Below are positions 1 to 9,019 of a DNA stretch of 64,000 nucleotides, piece after piece. The stretch lies in assembly GCA_015075365.1 (NCBI GenBank), contig JABTUN010000001.1, forward strand, positions 496,001 through 560,000. The letters are read 5' to 3'. The DNA comes from Verrucomicrobiaceae bacterium (lineage in GTDB: Bacteria > Verrucomicrobiota > Verrucomicrobiia > Verrucomicrobiales > Verrucomicrobiaceae). The position numbers and the translations under genes are program-made. Each line of letters starts with the position of its first letter. Positions within the stretch are counted from its first letter, which is position 1. The notes under the pieces are model-generated. The model made no database searches and had not been told where the DNA came from. It saw only the letters and a list, made by a program, of their open reading frames with translations.

Positions 1-442
1 CGGCATGCAGGTCCTGCCAGTGGATGGACACCGCCTCCGGGCAGGCCCCGGCGATCTTGTTGAGGCTTTCCGCCACCTGCTTGTAAATCGGCGTGCCGCG
101 CAGCGGCTCCAGCGCCTTCAGCGCCACGAACAGCGCCACCAGCTCGCCCCGGGAGAGCTGCATCGGGGCGAACTCGCTCACCGGCCGGGTGAAGTAATAG
201 CCATGCTGCTTGTTGTCATACTCCAGCGGCAGGTTCTTCATCACCTGCAGGTGCGTGATGTCCCGCTGGATGCTCTTCGCGGAGACCTCCAGCTCCGCCG
301 CCAGCGTCTGGCAGTTCGGATACTTGCCGGAGGCGATGATGCTGATGATGCGGCCGATGCGCCAGTCCACCGTGCGGCGGATGCCCAGATGCGGAGGACT
401 CTGAACACGACTGGAAAGGGAGAGAGAACGGGCGCGTGGCAT
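1..442 (-). CDS. WYL/YafY-type HTH transcriptional regulator (C-terminus off the window)
   Basis: The minus strand is open from an ATG at 442 to the left edge, giving 147 codons with no stop, so only the N-terminal part is visible. After a basic leader of about 22 residues there is an HTH_11-type winged helix (roughly residues 25-75) with the pattern CQTLAAELEVSAKSIQRDI, in which the recognition helix ends in the RDI typical of YafY/DeoR-like regulators. It is followed by YDNKQHGYYFTRPV and an aliphatic helical linker that normally leads into a WYL domain, which would lie outside the window. WYL regulators bind DNA and sense nucleic acid or small ligands, often near stress or defence genes. 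The neighbour is divergent. The family call is good; the target is unknown. Confidence 0.8.
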   Translation of the reverse strand, partial: MPRARSLSLSSRVQSPPHLGIRRTVDWRIGRIISIIASGKYPNCQTLAAELEVSAKSIQRDITHLQVMKNLPLEYDNKQHGYYFTRPVSEFAPMQLSRGELVALFVALKALEPLRGTPIYKQVAESLNKIAGACPEAVSIHWQDLHA

Positions 443-668
443 GGCGGAGAGCTTAAGGATTCTGAACTAAAAAGCACAAAAAGTTCGGGGTGTCAGCCAG
501 CAAGTGTCCCACCCCCTGTGGCAGGATGCGGGCGATTCAGAATCATCTCAACGGAAGGCTCACGCCGTCCGCTACGAGCCGAGAACCTCATCACCCCAGC
601 CGGAAGACCCACGTCGTCCTCTACCCCAACGAACAGCAGGCTAAAGCCCGAACTACGAACCAAGAACC

Positions 669-1340
669 ATGAACAAAGAATCCCACGTCGAAATCGCCTA
701 CATCCTCGACCGCTCCGGCTCCATGCAGCCCATGCAGGAGCCCGCCGTCGCCGCCTTCAATGACTTCCTCCAGGCCCAGCTCGCCGTGCCGGGCGAGGCG
801 CGGCTCACGCTCGTGCAGTTTGACGACTGCTACGAGGTGCCCGTGGCCTCCTTGCGCCTTCAGGACGTGCCGCAGCTCACCGCCGCCACCTATGTGCCGC
901 GGGGCAGCACCGCCCTGCTCGATGCCATCGGCCGCACCATCCGGGACCTCGACATCCGCCTGCAAAAGCTGCCGTCCGCGCAGCAGCCGGCCAAGGTCAT
1001 CCTCGCCATCTTCACCGACGGGGAGGAAAACGCCTCCACCGAATACAGCGCCAAACACATCAGCGACCTCATCCGCCTGTATCGGGACACTAAAGGCTGG
1101 GAGTTCCTCTTCCTCGCGGCCAACCAGGACGCCATCGCCAATGCAGCGAAGATGAACATGGGCCACGGCACCAGCGGCAACGTCAACTACAGCCTCGATG
1201 GAATCCGCAGCACCGGCAAGGCCCTGGCCCGCAAGGTGCGCGCCTCGCGTTTGAAAGCCAGCGGCCAGATGGACGCCGCCGCGACCGCTGACGACGCGAA
1301 GAGCCTCGATGAGGTCCTGCGCGAGGAGGAGGGGAAGTAG
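669..1340 (+). CDS. von Willebrand factor A (vWA) domain protein
   Basis: A 223-residue cytoplasmic-looking protein with no signal peptide or membrane segment. The whole protein is one vWA domain. The MIDAS metal-binding motif DRSGSM is at residues 14-19, a conserved Thr is in the RGSTALLDAIG segment around residue 80, and a second MIDAS Asp is in IFTDGEEN around residue 117. The C-terminal 50 residues are charged and helical. Such small vWA proteins usually mediate metal-dependent protein contacts in stress or tellurium-resistance style complexes, but no such partner is adjacent here. The ATG at 669 follows a purine-rich stretch (aaccaagaacc). The specific function is unknown. Confidence 0.85.
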   Translation: MNKESHVEIAYILDRSGSMQPMQEPAVAAFNDFLQAQLAVPGEARLTLVQFDDCYEVPVASLRLQDVPQLTAATYVPRGSTALLDAIGRTIRDLDIRLQKLPSAQQPAKVILAIFTDGEENASTEYSAKHISDLIRLYRDTKGWEFLFLAANQDAIANAAKMNMGHGTSGNVNYSLDGIRSTGKALARKVRASRLKASGQMDAAATADDAKSLDEVLREEEGK

Positions 1341-1378
1341 GCCAGACAAGGAGACTTTGAGACCGGGCAGGCAGGGCG

Positions 1379-1474
1379 TCAGGTGGCGGGGTGGGGGCCG
1401 GGGATGCCGCCGTGGCCGTAGAACCCGACCTTCGGATCATCCGCCTTCGGGAGGCTGAAGTCGAACACGCTCAC
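1379..1474 (-). other. Possible minus-strand gene remnant in the 1341-1618 intergenic region
   Basis: Between the vWA gene and the SDR gene there is a 31-codon GTG-started frame on the minus strand reading VSVFDFSLPKADDPKV, then a Gly/Pro-rich end. It looks like the C-terminal end of a larger protein rather than a gene in its own right. I do not recognise the family. It may be a chance frame or the tail of a deleted gene. Nothing else is visible in this intergenic stretch. Confidence 0.2.
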
Positions 1475-1618
1475 GCCGCGTCATGCAGGCAGATCCCGCC
1501 GGCCATGGCGGCCATCGTCCAGAGCTTCCTCCTTGTCCGCCCATTGCATCGAAAACCGGCCCGGATCGCCATCACGAAATCCTCGCGCGTGCCGGATCGT
1601 GATGCTAAAACCGGCCGC

Positions 1619-2395
1619 ATGTCCCAAGCCCATCCTCTCTTCGATCTCTCCGGCAAAGGCGCGCTCGTCACGGGCGGCAGCAAAGGCCTCGGCAAGGCCA
1701 TGGCGCGTGGTTTCGCCGAATGCGGCGCGGATGTGATGATCTCCAGCCGCAACGCCGATGAACTGAAGGCCGCCGCCGCCGAAATCGGCGATGGATTGAA
1801 GGTGAAAGTCGAATGGATGGTGGCGGACATGGCGGACCGCGCCCAGGTGCGCGCGCTGGCCGCCGAGGCGGAGAAACGGCTCGGCAAGGTGGACATCCTC
1901 GTCAACAACGCCGGCATCAACAACCCGCAGGCCATCGACGAGATCACGGACGAGGTGTGGGACCGCAATGTGGAGGTCGATCTCACCGCGGTGATGGCGC
2001 TGACGCGCGCGCTGGTGCCCGGCATGAAGCAGCGCAAGTGGGGCCGCGTGATCCACACCTCCAGCGTGCTGGGCGTGGGCGGCCGCCTGAAGCGGAACGT
2101 CTATTGCGCCTGCAAGGCGGCGCTGATCGGCCTCGCCCGTGCCAGCGCGCTCGATCTCGGCCCCTACGGCATCACCGTGAACTGCCTCTGCCCGGGTCCC
2201 TTCCTCACCGACATGCCCGGGAAGCTGCTCAACGACGAGGAGAAGAAATACTTCGCCGACCGCACCGCGCTGAAACGCTGGGCCGCCCCGCGCGAGCTCG
2301 CCGGCCCCGCGCTGCTGCTGGCCAGCGAGGCCGGCAGCTACATCACCGGCCAGGGCATCGTGGTGGATGGCGGCGCGGCGGTGAACATTCTGTGA
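1619..2395 (+). CDS. SDR family NAD(P)-dependent oxidoreductase
   Basis: A classical short-chain dehydrogenase of 258 residues. The Rossmann glycine motif TGGSKGLG is at residues 18-25, NNAG is near residue 95, the catalytic Ser is in HTSSVLG, and the YxxxK pair is present as YCACK. The C-terminal GQGIVVDGG is typical of gluconate 5-dehydrogenase or 3-oxoacyl-ACP reductase-like members. The open frame extends upstream to 1391, but the ATG at 1619 gives the standard SDR N-terminus, so it was chosen. Substrate cannot be read from sequence; a sugar or polyol dehydrogenase role is plausible by resemblance. It is monocistronic, convergent with the downstream PPC protein. Confidence 0.9.
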   Translation: MSQAHPLFDLSGKGALVTGGSKGLGKAMARGFAECGADVMISSRNADELKAAAAEIGDGLKVKVEWMVADMADRAQVRALAAEAEKRLGKVDILVNNAGINNPQAIDEITDEVWDRNVEVDLTAVMALTRALVPGMKQRKWGRVIHTSSVLGVGGRLKRNVYCACKAALIGLARASALDLGPYGITVNCLCPGPFLTDMPGKLLNDEEKKYFADRTALKRWAAPRELAGPALLLASEAGSYITGQGIVVDGGAAVNIL

Positions 2396-2404
2396 CGCAC
2401 CCGC

Positions 2405-4576
2405 TCACTTCGCCGCCGTGGTCGGCGCGGCGGCCTTCACGCTGACGCGGATCGGCTGCGAGATGAGAATTTCGACGGTGTCTTTCGGGTCAGCGGCGGC
2501 GGTTACGGATTTCATGCGTGTCGATGCGGCGGTCATCGCCGCTTCGGCGGCTTTTTGCTTCTCGGCGGCTTTCTTCGCGGCCTCGGCATCCGTGGCGGCG
2601 ATCTTTTTGGCTTCGGCAGCCGCGGCGGCGAGGGCGGCCTCGGCCTTCTTTTGCTCCGCCTCGGCCAACGGCACCGCGGCGGGGTTGTAGCGGTATTTGC
2701 AGATGCCGAGGCTTTGCAGCGCGAAGGTGTAATCGCCCGGCGCGATCTTCAATTCGGCCAGATTCAGCGCCAGCTCATGCGTGGCGGCCTTCAGCGGGAT
2801 GTCGAACTCCTTGATGGCACTGAAGCCCTCGCCGTAGGCCTTCACTTTGATTGAGGTGCCGTTGAACTCATTGCGCCACGCGAGCTTGAGCGGGATTTTT
2901 AGCGTCTCGCCCGCCTTGGCCTCGAAGACCTTGTTTTCAGCCAGTGTGATCGAAAGCGGCGCCTGCTCGGAATCCGTCACGGACACCGGAATGTCCGCCA
3001 TGAGGCGCGGCGCGGGGATTTCGCCCTTCGCGTCCTTCACCGGCCATTCCGTGCTGGCGAGCCGCACCGGCCGCACGACCTCTTTGCCGCCGATGACGGC
3101 CTTGCCGGTGATTTTGGCCAGCGAGAAACCCCGCGGCGCTTTTTCATCCGCCGTGAGAATGAGGTGACCATAGGTCTTGCCCTTCGCGATTTTCAAACCG
3201 GCAGCAGTGACGCCCTGCGGCAGGCCTTCCATCGCGATCTCGATCTCGCCATCGAAGCCATCGCGACGCTGCACCACGACCTCAAACGCCCGCGCATCGC
3301 CCTGACGCAGCGCCATCGGCTTCGAAAGCGACGCGCGGTCGCCATTGCGCAGCGTCATGTGCACCGCCCACGCGGCGAGCGAGAAATCCGGCGCGGCCTG
3401 ACGCACGAGCAGGCGATACACGTTGTGCGGATCGCTGCGCGTGCCGCCAAACAGATCGCGCACTTGCAGACGATACGTGCCGTCTTCTTTGACCTCGAAT
3501 TTGCCGAGCACATCCGGCGAACCGGCATCGTAGGGCGGCCCGTCGTAGCTGTAGCCATTGCTCGTGACCTTCATCGGCGGCGCGATGTCATACAGCTCGG
3601 CCACATCGGTAAATTTGTCGTCCTTCACCTGCTGCACGAGCACAAACGGGTCTGTGTTCAGCCCAAGACGCTCGCTCGCCACCTCCACCCACCACGTCTC
3701 GCCCTTCTTTGCGGTGAACTCATACGTATCGACATCCGCCGCCGGGAAAAAGGCACCGCTGAGATCGCAGGGCAGCGAAATCTTCTGCGCGTCCTTGTTG
3801 TTCGGCTCCACTTCCTTCGCCGCCGCGCTCGCAGCGAGCCCGGCGGGCGGCCAGGACATGGCGCTCACGGTTTGCGTCTGCGGCTGCGGCTCCGCGGGGC
3901 TCTTTTGCAAAGCGAGCCGATAGAAATGCCGCTCGCCGCCCTGATAGGTCAGATCGCTCACCTTGATGATGTAGCTGCCATCGGCCGGCGGTGTGAAGTC
4001 GATCATGCCGCCCGTGCGGTTCACCTTGAGGTCCGCGCCCTTGCCATCCGCGAGGATGAGCACTGGTGTGAGCCGCGAGTCGATCCCGACCGCCGCGCAA
4101 TCAATCGCCACCGCCTGGCCCTTCACGCCCTGGAACGAATAAAAATCCACCGCCCGCTTCGTCATCGTTGCGTTGCAGATCGAGCCCACCGCGAGCGGCA
4201 GCGCCGTTTCGAGCGTGTTGTTCGCCTTCGTGCGCACCACCTCCGGCAGTTTGTTCACCGAAAACGCCCGCACCGACGACACACCGAGCCGCGACATCAC
4301 CCGCGCATCATAAACACCCACCGCCGCATCCGCCGCGATGCTCACCGTGAACTTGTTCACCGCACCCGCCACCGGCTTCGCCGTGATCTTTGGCGTGGAG
4401 AAGGTCAGCTCCGTCACCTCCTCGATGTTTTCACCGGTGATGGTCACTTCAACATTCTGGCCCGCTTGTCCGCCCATGGGCATGATCGTGAGCAGCCGCG
4501 GCAACGGCAGCGTGACCTGCTGCGCGAGCGCGGAGACGGCAAAAACAGAGAGAAGGCAAATGATTCGCGGAAACAT
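2405..4576 (-). CDS. Exported PPC-domain / IPT-like beta-sandwich protein
   Basis: A 723-residue secreted protein. The start at 4576 gives a clean signal peptide (MFPRIICLLSVFAVSALAQ); the open frame continues further upstream, but with no signal-like start. An IPT/TIG-like segment around residues 25-75 (VEVTITGEN) is followed by two bacterial pre-peptidase C-terminal (PPC) type domains, about 130-215 and 255-375, recognisable by VDFYSFQGVKGQ and VDTYEFTAKKGE with DGSYIIKVSD and DGTYRLQVRD. More beta-sandwich sequence follows. Near the C-terminus is an Ala/Lys/Glu-rich coiled-coil stretch of about 70 residues. No protease catalytic motif is visible. Such proteins are abundant in Verrucomicrobia and Planctomycetes and probably act in envelope adhesion or polymer binding. 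Exact role unknown. Confidence 0.75.
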   Translation of the reverse strand: MFPRIICLLSVFAVSALAQQVTLPLPRLLTIMPMGGQAGQNVEVTITGENIEEVTELTFSTPKITAKPVAGAVNKFTVSIAADAAVGVYDARVMSRLGVSSVRAFSVNKLPEVVRTKANNTLETALPLAVGSICNATMTKRAVDFYSFQGVKGQAVAIDCAAVGIDSRLTPVLILADGKGADLKVNRTGGMIDFTPPADGSYIIKVSDLTYQGGERHFYRLALQKSPAEPQPQTQTVSAMSWPPAGLAASAAAKEVEPNNKDAQKISLPCDLSGAFFPAADVDTYEFTAKKGETWWVEVASERLGLNTDPFVLVQQVKDDKFTDVAELYDIAPPMKVTSNGYSYDGPPYDAGSPDVLGKFEVKEDGTYRLQVRDLFGGTRSDPHNVYRLLVRQAAPDFSLAAWAVHMTLRNGDRASLSKPMALRQGDARAFEVVVQRRDGFDGEIEIAMEGLPQGVTAAGLKIAKGKTYGHLILTADEKAPRGFSLAKITGKAVIGGKEVVRPVRLASTEWPVKDAKGEIPAPRLMADIPVSVTDSEQAPLSITLAENKVFEAKAGETLKIPLKLAWRNEFNGTSIKVKAYGEGFSAIKEFDIPLKAATHELALNLAELKIAPGDYTFALQSLGICKYRYNPAAVPLAEAEQKKAEAALAAAAAEAKKIAATDAEAAKKAAEKQKAAEAAMTAASTRMKSVTAAADPKDTVEILISQPIRVSVKAAAPTTAAK

Positions 4577-4649
4577 GACCGCAAACCTACGCTGCGGGAG
4601 CGTGAAACTGTTCACGCCAGACGAACAAGGCCCGCGTGGCGGCGGCAGC

Positions 4650-5306
4650 TCACGGGACGACCTCGACGGGCGTCCCCAGGGGGCTTTGCTTGAAGAAAAC
4701 CTCCGCCATGCGGCGCGGCAGGCGGATGCAGCCGTGCGAGGCAGGGAAACCGGGCAGATGCCCCGCATGCATGCCCACGGCCCCGTCGAACCGCATGAAG
4801 AACGGCATCGCGGCGGCATCGAAGACGGCCCCCGGCGGGCGGCGGTCCTTGCGCACATCCACATCGCGCTTCACCACATTGCCCGCCTTGTCCACATAGT
4901 CGCCAAAGAGGGACGACTTGTGGTCCGCGTTCTTTTGCGAGACGGCAAAGCGCCCGGGCCGCGTCTCCATGCCCTCGCGCCCCGAGGAGATGGGGGACAC
5001 GCCGGCCAGGGCGTCTCCTTTGTAGAAGTACATTTTTTGCTCCCGCAGATGGATCTTGATGCGCGGGGGGCCCGTCAGGTGATCGCCGTTCCAGTGGCCC
5101 TGATCGGGCTCAGGTGCGCGCTTTTTCTTGCCTGGCCCCCGCTCCTTGGGAACCACGACGCGCTCCACCCAAAAGCCGCCGCCGCCCGGAATCGGCCGGC
5201 GGACGAGCACCTCCCGCGAGCTGCTGCACGAGGGGAGCACCAGCGCGAGCATGAGCAAAGCCGCGTAAAAACCTGGGCGCGTGAGAACGGAACGAAGCGA
5301 GGGCAT
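4650..5306 (-). CDS. L,D-transpeptidase (YkuD) lipoprotein
   Basis: A YkuD-family L,D-transpeptidase, which makes 3-3 peptidoglycan cross-links or attaches proteins to peptidoglycan. Starting at 5306 gives 218 residues with a lipoprotein signal ending in the lipobox LPSC (Cys27). An alternative ATG at 5354 only adds 16 residues before the signal. The catalytic block is intact: the conserved His of MHAG is at about 180 and SHGCIR at 190-195, with Cys193 as nucleophile. The domain begins around residue 82 (RIKIHLREQKMYFYKG). It sits between two other minus-strand genes with short gaps, but the products are unrelated, so a shared operon is only possible. Confidence 0.92.
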   Translation of the reverse strand: MPSLRSVLTRPGFYAALLMLALVLPSCSSSREVLVRRPIPGGGGFWVERVVVPKERGPGKKKRAPEPDQGHWNGDHLTGPPRIKIHLREQKMYFYKGDALAGVSPISSGREGMETRPGRFAVSQKNADHKSSLFGDYVDKAGNVVKRDVDVRKDRRPPGAVFDAAAMPFFMRFDGAVGMHAGHLPGFPASHGCIRLPRRMAEVFFKQSPLGTPVEVVP

Positions 5307-5363
5307 CACGCCATGAGATAGCGAATGCCATGCCCGGCGTGCAACCATTTTCATGCCGGCGGG

Positions 5364-7220
5364 CTAGGTGGATGCCGCCGCCAGCTTCTCCACCTCTTCC
5401 GCCGTCTTCTCCCATTCCGTGGTCAGTTTGGCGATCTTCGGCTCGAGGGCTTCGAGTTCGGCGCTGAGGTCGCGGAATTTCACGGCGTCGGCGTAGGTGG
5501 CCTCGTCCTGCAGCAGTTCCACGATCTCGTGCTTGCGTTTGTCGAGGGTGGCGAGGTCGGCTTCGATTTTGGCGACGCGTTGCTCGGCGTCTTTTTTGGC
5601 TTTGCTGCGGGCGTTGCGGGCTTCGGCTTCGAGGCGCTTCTGCTCTTTCGACTTCGGCGGCTCGCGGACGGCGGGGGCGGAGTAGGCGACGGGCTGGGCG
5701 TTGTGCAGCGTGGCGGTGAGGGCTTCGCGGGCGCTGCCAGCTTTCGTTTTGTCGAGGTAGTATTGGTAATCGCCCGCATAAGGCGTGATGACGCCGGCGC
5801 TCACGTGCAGGACGTTTTTCGCCATCTGGCGGATGAAGTGAATGTCGTGGCTGATGAAGACGAGCGTGCCTTCGTATTGATCGAGCGCGTTGATGAGGGC
5901 GTCGATGCTGCCCATGTCGAGATGCGTGGTGGGCTCGTCCATGAGGAGGAAGTTCGGCGGGTCGAGCAGCAGGCGCACGAGCACGAGGCGGCTCTTTTCA
6001 CCGCCGCTAAGCACGCCGACAGGCTTGAAGACATCGTCGCCGTGAAACAGGAAGGAGCCGAGCAAGGTGCGGCAGAGGTTTTCACCGGGGCGACTCGGGA
6101 GGTCCATGGCGGATTGCAGCACGGTGTGGCGCATGTTGAGCACATCGCCGCGGTATTGGGCGAAGTAGCCGAGCTTCACGTTGTGACCGAGTTCGCGGTT
6201 GCCGGCCTGCGGCGTCAAAGCGCCCGCGAGGAGCTTCAGCAGCGTGGATTTGCCCGCGCCGTTCGGTCCGACGAGCACGGTGCGCTGGCCGCGCTCGATT
6301 TCGAGGTCGAGGCCCTGGTAAACGGGCGTCTGGCCATAGGCGAAGTCCACGCCGGTCATGCGGATGACGCGCTGACCGCTGCGCGGTGGCTGCGGGAAGC
6401 GGAATTTGACCGTCTTGGCATCGGCGACGGGTGCTTCGATCTTCTCGATGCGGTCGATCATCTTCGCCTTGTCCTGGGCACGGGAGGCAAAGTTGGCCTT
6501 CGCTTTGAATTTATCCACCCAGGCCTGCATCTTCGCGAGTTCGCGCTGCTGGTTCTCATAAGCGCCCTGGAGCTGCTCCATGCGTGCGGCCTTTTCGCGG
6601 AGGTAATCGTCGTAGTTGCCGGTGTAGCGCGTGATCTTGCTGTGGGCGATCTCAAGGATGCTGTCGCACAGCGCGTTCAAAAACTCGCGGTCATGCGAGA
6701 TCATCAAAATGGCCCCGGGATAGCCCTGGAGGTAATTTTGGAACCAGATGAGCGATTCGAGGTCGAGGTGGTTCGTCGGCTCATCGAGCAGCAGCATCTC
6801 CGGCTCCTGCACGAGCAGGCGGGCAAGGTGCGCACGCATCACCCAGCCGCCGCTAAGCGTGCGGGCGTTGCGCTCGAAGTCCGATTCGCGAAACGCGAGG
6901 CCGCTGAGGATGCGTTTGGCCTTTGGCTCGACCTCCCAGCGATGGTTTTCATCGAGATGACCCGTGGCGAGCTCCAAAACAGTCATGTCATCAATCGGCG
7001 CGCTCTCCTGCGGCAGGAAGCCGAAGGTGATGCCGCGCTCCATGACCACACGACCGTCATCGGGCACCGAATCCTGCAGCAGCAGGGAGAAGAGCGTCGA
7101 TTTTCCCGCGCCATTCGGACCGATGAGGCCGATCTTCTCCCCGCGATTGATGTGAAACGACACCTGGCTGAAGAGGGTGCGGCCGGCGTAGGTTTTACTG
7201 ACGTTGGAAACGGAGAGCAT
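5364..7220 (-). CDS. ABC-F family ATP-binding cassette protein
   Basis: A 618-residue soluble protein with two ABC ATPase domains and no membrane segment, the hallmark of the ABC-F family that acts on the ribosome (translation factors or antibiotic-target protection). The first Walker A, GPNGAGKS, is at residues 34-41 and the second is around 320-330. Signatures are LSGGW and LSGGE, and the Walker B motifs are LLLDEPTNHLD and LLMDEPTTHLD. The inter-domain linker is a charged helical arm (P-site tRNA interaction motif region), and the last 90 residues are a Lys/Glu-rich coiled coil as in Uup/YheS-like members. The sub-family (EttA, Uup, YheS) is uncertain; the C-terminal coiled coil favours Uup/YheS-like. 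Confidence 0.93.
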   Translation of the reverse strand: MLSVSNVSKTYAGRTLFSQVSFHINRGEKIGLIGPNGAGKSTLFSLLLQDSVPDDGRVVMERGITFGFLPQESAPIDDMTVLELATGHLDENHRWEVEPKAKRILSGLAFRESDFERNARTLSGGWVMRAHLARLLVQEPEMLLLDEPTNHLDLESLIWFQNYLQGYPGAILMISHDREFLNALCDSILEIAHSKITRYTGNYDDYLREKAARMEQLQGAYENQQRELAKMQAWVDKFKAKANFASRAQDKAKMIDRIEKIEAPVADAKTVKFRFPQPPRSGQRVIRMTGVDFAYGQTPVYQGLDLEIERGQRTVLVGPNGAGKSTLLKLLAGALTPQAGNRELGHNVKLGYFAQYRGDVLNMRHTVLQSAMDLPSRPGENLCRTLLGSFLFHGDDVFKPVGVLSGGEKSRLVLVRLLLDPPNFLLMDEPTTHLDMGSIDALINALDQYEGTLVFISHDIHFIRQMAKNVLHVSAGVITPYAGDYQYYLDKTKAGSAREALTATLHNAQPVAYSAPAVREPPKSKEQKRLEAEARNARSKAKKDAEQRVAKIEADLATLDKRKHEIVELLQDEATYADAVKFRDLSAELEALEPKIAKLTTEWEKTAEEVEKLAAAST

Positions 7221-7570
7221 GTGGGGGAAGGTCGGGCGCTTGTGGTAAGCGCAAGTCGGCGGGCGGTCAAAGGGTCAGGCCCCGGGGCTGATCCACGCGT
7301 TGAAGTCTTTGACAATCCCTGCCCCCTCCTGACTCCGGCTGACTTTCCGCGCCCCCAACGGCGCACACTGGCCTGCCAGGCAGCCGGTTCACCGCCGCCC
7401 GCGGCACCGGCGGCGGCCATATTTGAATCCGACACGCATTTCACCGCGCAAAAACTTGTGTGATCGCTGAAGCTCTGCCATGGAATCCGCCCTCCGGCGC
7501 GCCCCCACGCCACACGAGTCCCGGCCCCCGCCGGGAACCGGGTGTCTCGCGCCGTGCCTTTGCCCCCCAC
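7221..7570. other. 350-bp divergent intergenic region, no gene seen
   Basis: This lies between the divergent ABC-F and sigma-factor genes. It should hold promoters for both, but I cannot assign -35/-10 elements with confidence. A GC-rich inverted repeat (ccgccgcc near 7391 and ggcggcgg near 7410) could form a short hairpin. A frame in phase with the sigma factor continues up to about 7460, but its codons are Pro/Arg-rich and unlike a sigma-factor N-terminus. Confidence 0.4.
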
Positions 7571-8140
7571 ATGAGCCACGTCGAAATCACGGATGAAGAG
7601 CTGCTCCAGCGCGCTGGACGCGGAGATTCGCGTGCCTTCGACCAGCTCTACGACCGCCTGGCCCCCCGCCTCTACGGCCTCCTGCGCCAGATGCTCCACG
7701 ATGAGAAGGACGCGGAGGACGTCCTGCAGGACGGCTTCGTCCAGCTTTGGGAGCACGCCTCCAGCTTTGACTCCTCCCGTGCCAAGGCATTTACCTGGGC
7801 GGTGATGATCTTTCGCAACAAGGCCATCGACCGCATGCGCGCGCTCGGCCGCCGCACCCGCCTGGTCGAGGCCGCTTCCGTGGAGCACGCCACCCTCTCG
7901 GAGGACGTACAGCGCGGCGCGGACGAGGATGTTGTCTCCCAGGAGCGCGCCTCCATCGTGCGGGAGGCGCTCAAGCAACTGCCCCCGGAGCAGCGCCGCC
8001 TCGTCGAGCTCGCCTTCCTCAAGGGCCTCACCCATCACGTCATCTCGGAGACGCTCGGCATGCCGCTTGGCACCGTGAAGACGAACATCCGCCGCGGCCT
8101 CATGCGCCTGCGCGATCTGTTGAAGGGAGGCGACCGCTGA
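7571..8140 (+). CDS. ECF RNA polymerase sigma factor (sigma-70 family)
   Basis: A 189-residue extracytoplasmic-function sigma factor. Region 2 spans about residues 20-95, with the core-binding and -10 recognition stretch (DAEDVLQDGFVQLWEHA, then AFTWAVMIFRNKAIDRMR). Region 4 spans about 125-180, with the helix-turn-helix HHVISETLGMPLGTVKTNI. There is no sigma region 3, as expected for ECF members. The ATG at 7571 was chosen because upstream in-frame codons look non-coding. Its stop overlaps the start of the next gene (TGATG), so it is translationally coupled to its anti-sigma factor. It resembles the SigK/RskA type of pair. The regulon is unknown; the adjacent exported protein at 9020 is one candidate. 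Confidence 0.93.
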   Translation: MSHVEITDEELLQRAGRGDSRAFDQLYDRLAPRLYGLLRQMLHDEKDAEDVLQDGFVQLWEHASSFDSSRAKAFTWAVMIFRNKAIDRMRALGRRTRLVEAASVEHATLSEDVQRGADEDVVSQERASIVREALKQLPPEQRRLVELAFLKGLTHHVISETLGMPLGTVKTNIRRGLMRLRDLLKGGDR

Positions 8141-8958
8141 TGGACGAGCGCTACGAGGAGCTCGCCGCGCTCAACGCGCTCGGCATGCTAGAGGGCGATG
8201 AAAAACGCACCCTCGAGGGCGTCGTGGTCCGCGACCGCGAGCTGCGCTCCCTCTGTGCCGAGCTGGAGCACGCCGCCGCCGGGCTCGCCAGCCTCGTCAC
8301 GCCCGTCGCTCCGCCTGCCGCGATGAAAAATCGCATCCGCGCCCGCATTCGCTCCCGCAAGGGCGGAACGGTCACCTACCGGTCTGGCGGCGCTTGGGGT
8401 GCCATCATCGGCTGGGCCGCCGCCGCGGCTTTCGCCGCCAGCTCCGCCTGGCTGTGGACCGAACGCGAAAAACTCTCCACCCGCCTCCAGACTGCCACCG
8501 CAGATGCCGAAACCGCCACCCAGGCCGCGAAATCCGCGTTCGACGCCGAAAAGGCCAAGCTGGAGCAGCAACTCGCATCACTCGGCACCCAGCTCGACAC
8601 CCTTAAACAGCGCGACGCGCTCGCCCAGATGCAGATCGCCACGCTCCAGGGCTCGCTCGATGCCTACAAGCAGGGCGTCGCCGTTGTCGTCTGGGACAGC
8701 GAGAAGCAGCACGGTGTGCTCAAGCTCGAAAAGATGCCGCCCGTCGAGACCGGCAAGGATTACCAGCTCTGGGTCGTCGATCCGAAGAGCCCCGCCCCCG
8801 TCGATGCCGGCATCGTCCGCGTAAACGCCGACGGTTTCGCCAAGGTGGACTTCAAGCCCGTCACCGCGATCACCGAGGCCTCCAAATTCGCCCTCAGCGT
8901 CGAAAAAGAAGGCGGCGTCCCGAAAGGCGAGGGTCCCATCGTGCTCATCGGGCCGTAA
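8140..8958 (+). CDS. RskA-type anti-sigma factor, membrane-anchored
   Basis: A 272-residue anti-sigma factor that should hold the upstream ECF sigma at the membrane. The N-terminal cytoplasmic part (1-80) has the LNALGMLEGDEKRTLE helix pattern of RskA-like sigma-binding domains. One transmembrane helix spans about 84-106, an extracytoplasmic coiled coil 108-172, and the RskA C-terminal domain about 178-272 (VVWDSEKQHGVLKLEKMPP, YQLWVVDPKSPAPVDAG). The zinc-binding HxxxCxxC motif of ZAS anti-sigmas is absent, consistent with RskA. The gene overlaps the sigma stop codon by one base. Release is presumably by regulated proteolysis, as for the family; the signal is unknown. Confidence 0.92.
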   Translation: MDERYEELAALNALGMLEGDEKRTLEGVVVRDRELRSLCAELEHAAAGLASLVTPVAPPAAMKNRIRARIRSRKGGTVTYRSGGAWGAIIGWAAAAAFAASSAWLWTEREKLSTRLQTATADAETATQAAKSAFDAEKAKLEQQLASLGTQLDTLKQRDALAQMQIATLQGSLDAYKQGVAVVVWDSEKQHGVLKLEKMPPVETGKDYQLWVVDPKSPAPVDAGIVRVNADGFAKVDFKPVTAITEASKFALSVEKEGGVPKGEGPIVLIGP

Positions 8959-9019
8959 GCAACCGCCTGGCAGTTTTGCCTCGACAAGTCGCACGTAATT
9001 CCGCTAGCCTCGCAGCATC

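Noticed and set aside
5325..7463. A 712-codon open frame on the + strand opposite the ABC-F gene
   Set aside because: It is the antisense shadow of a clear ABC-F gene with both Walker motifs; GC-rich third positions keep the complementary frame open. Composition is Val/Glu/Arg-heavy with no domain.
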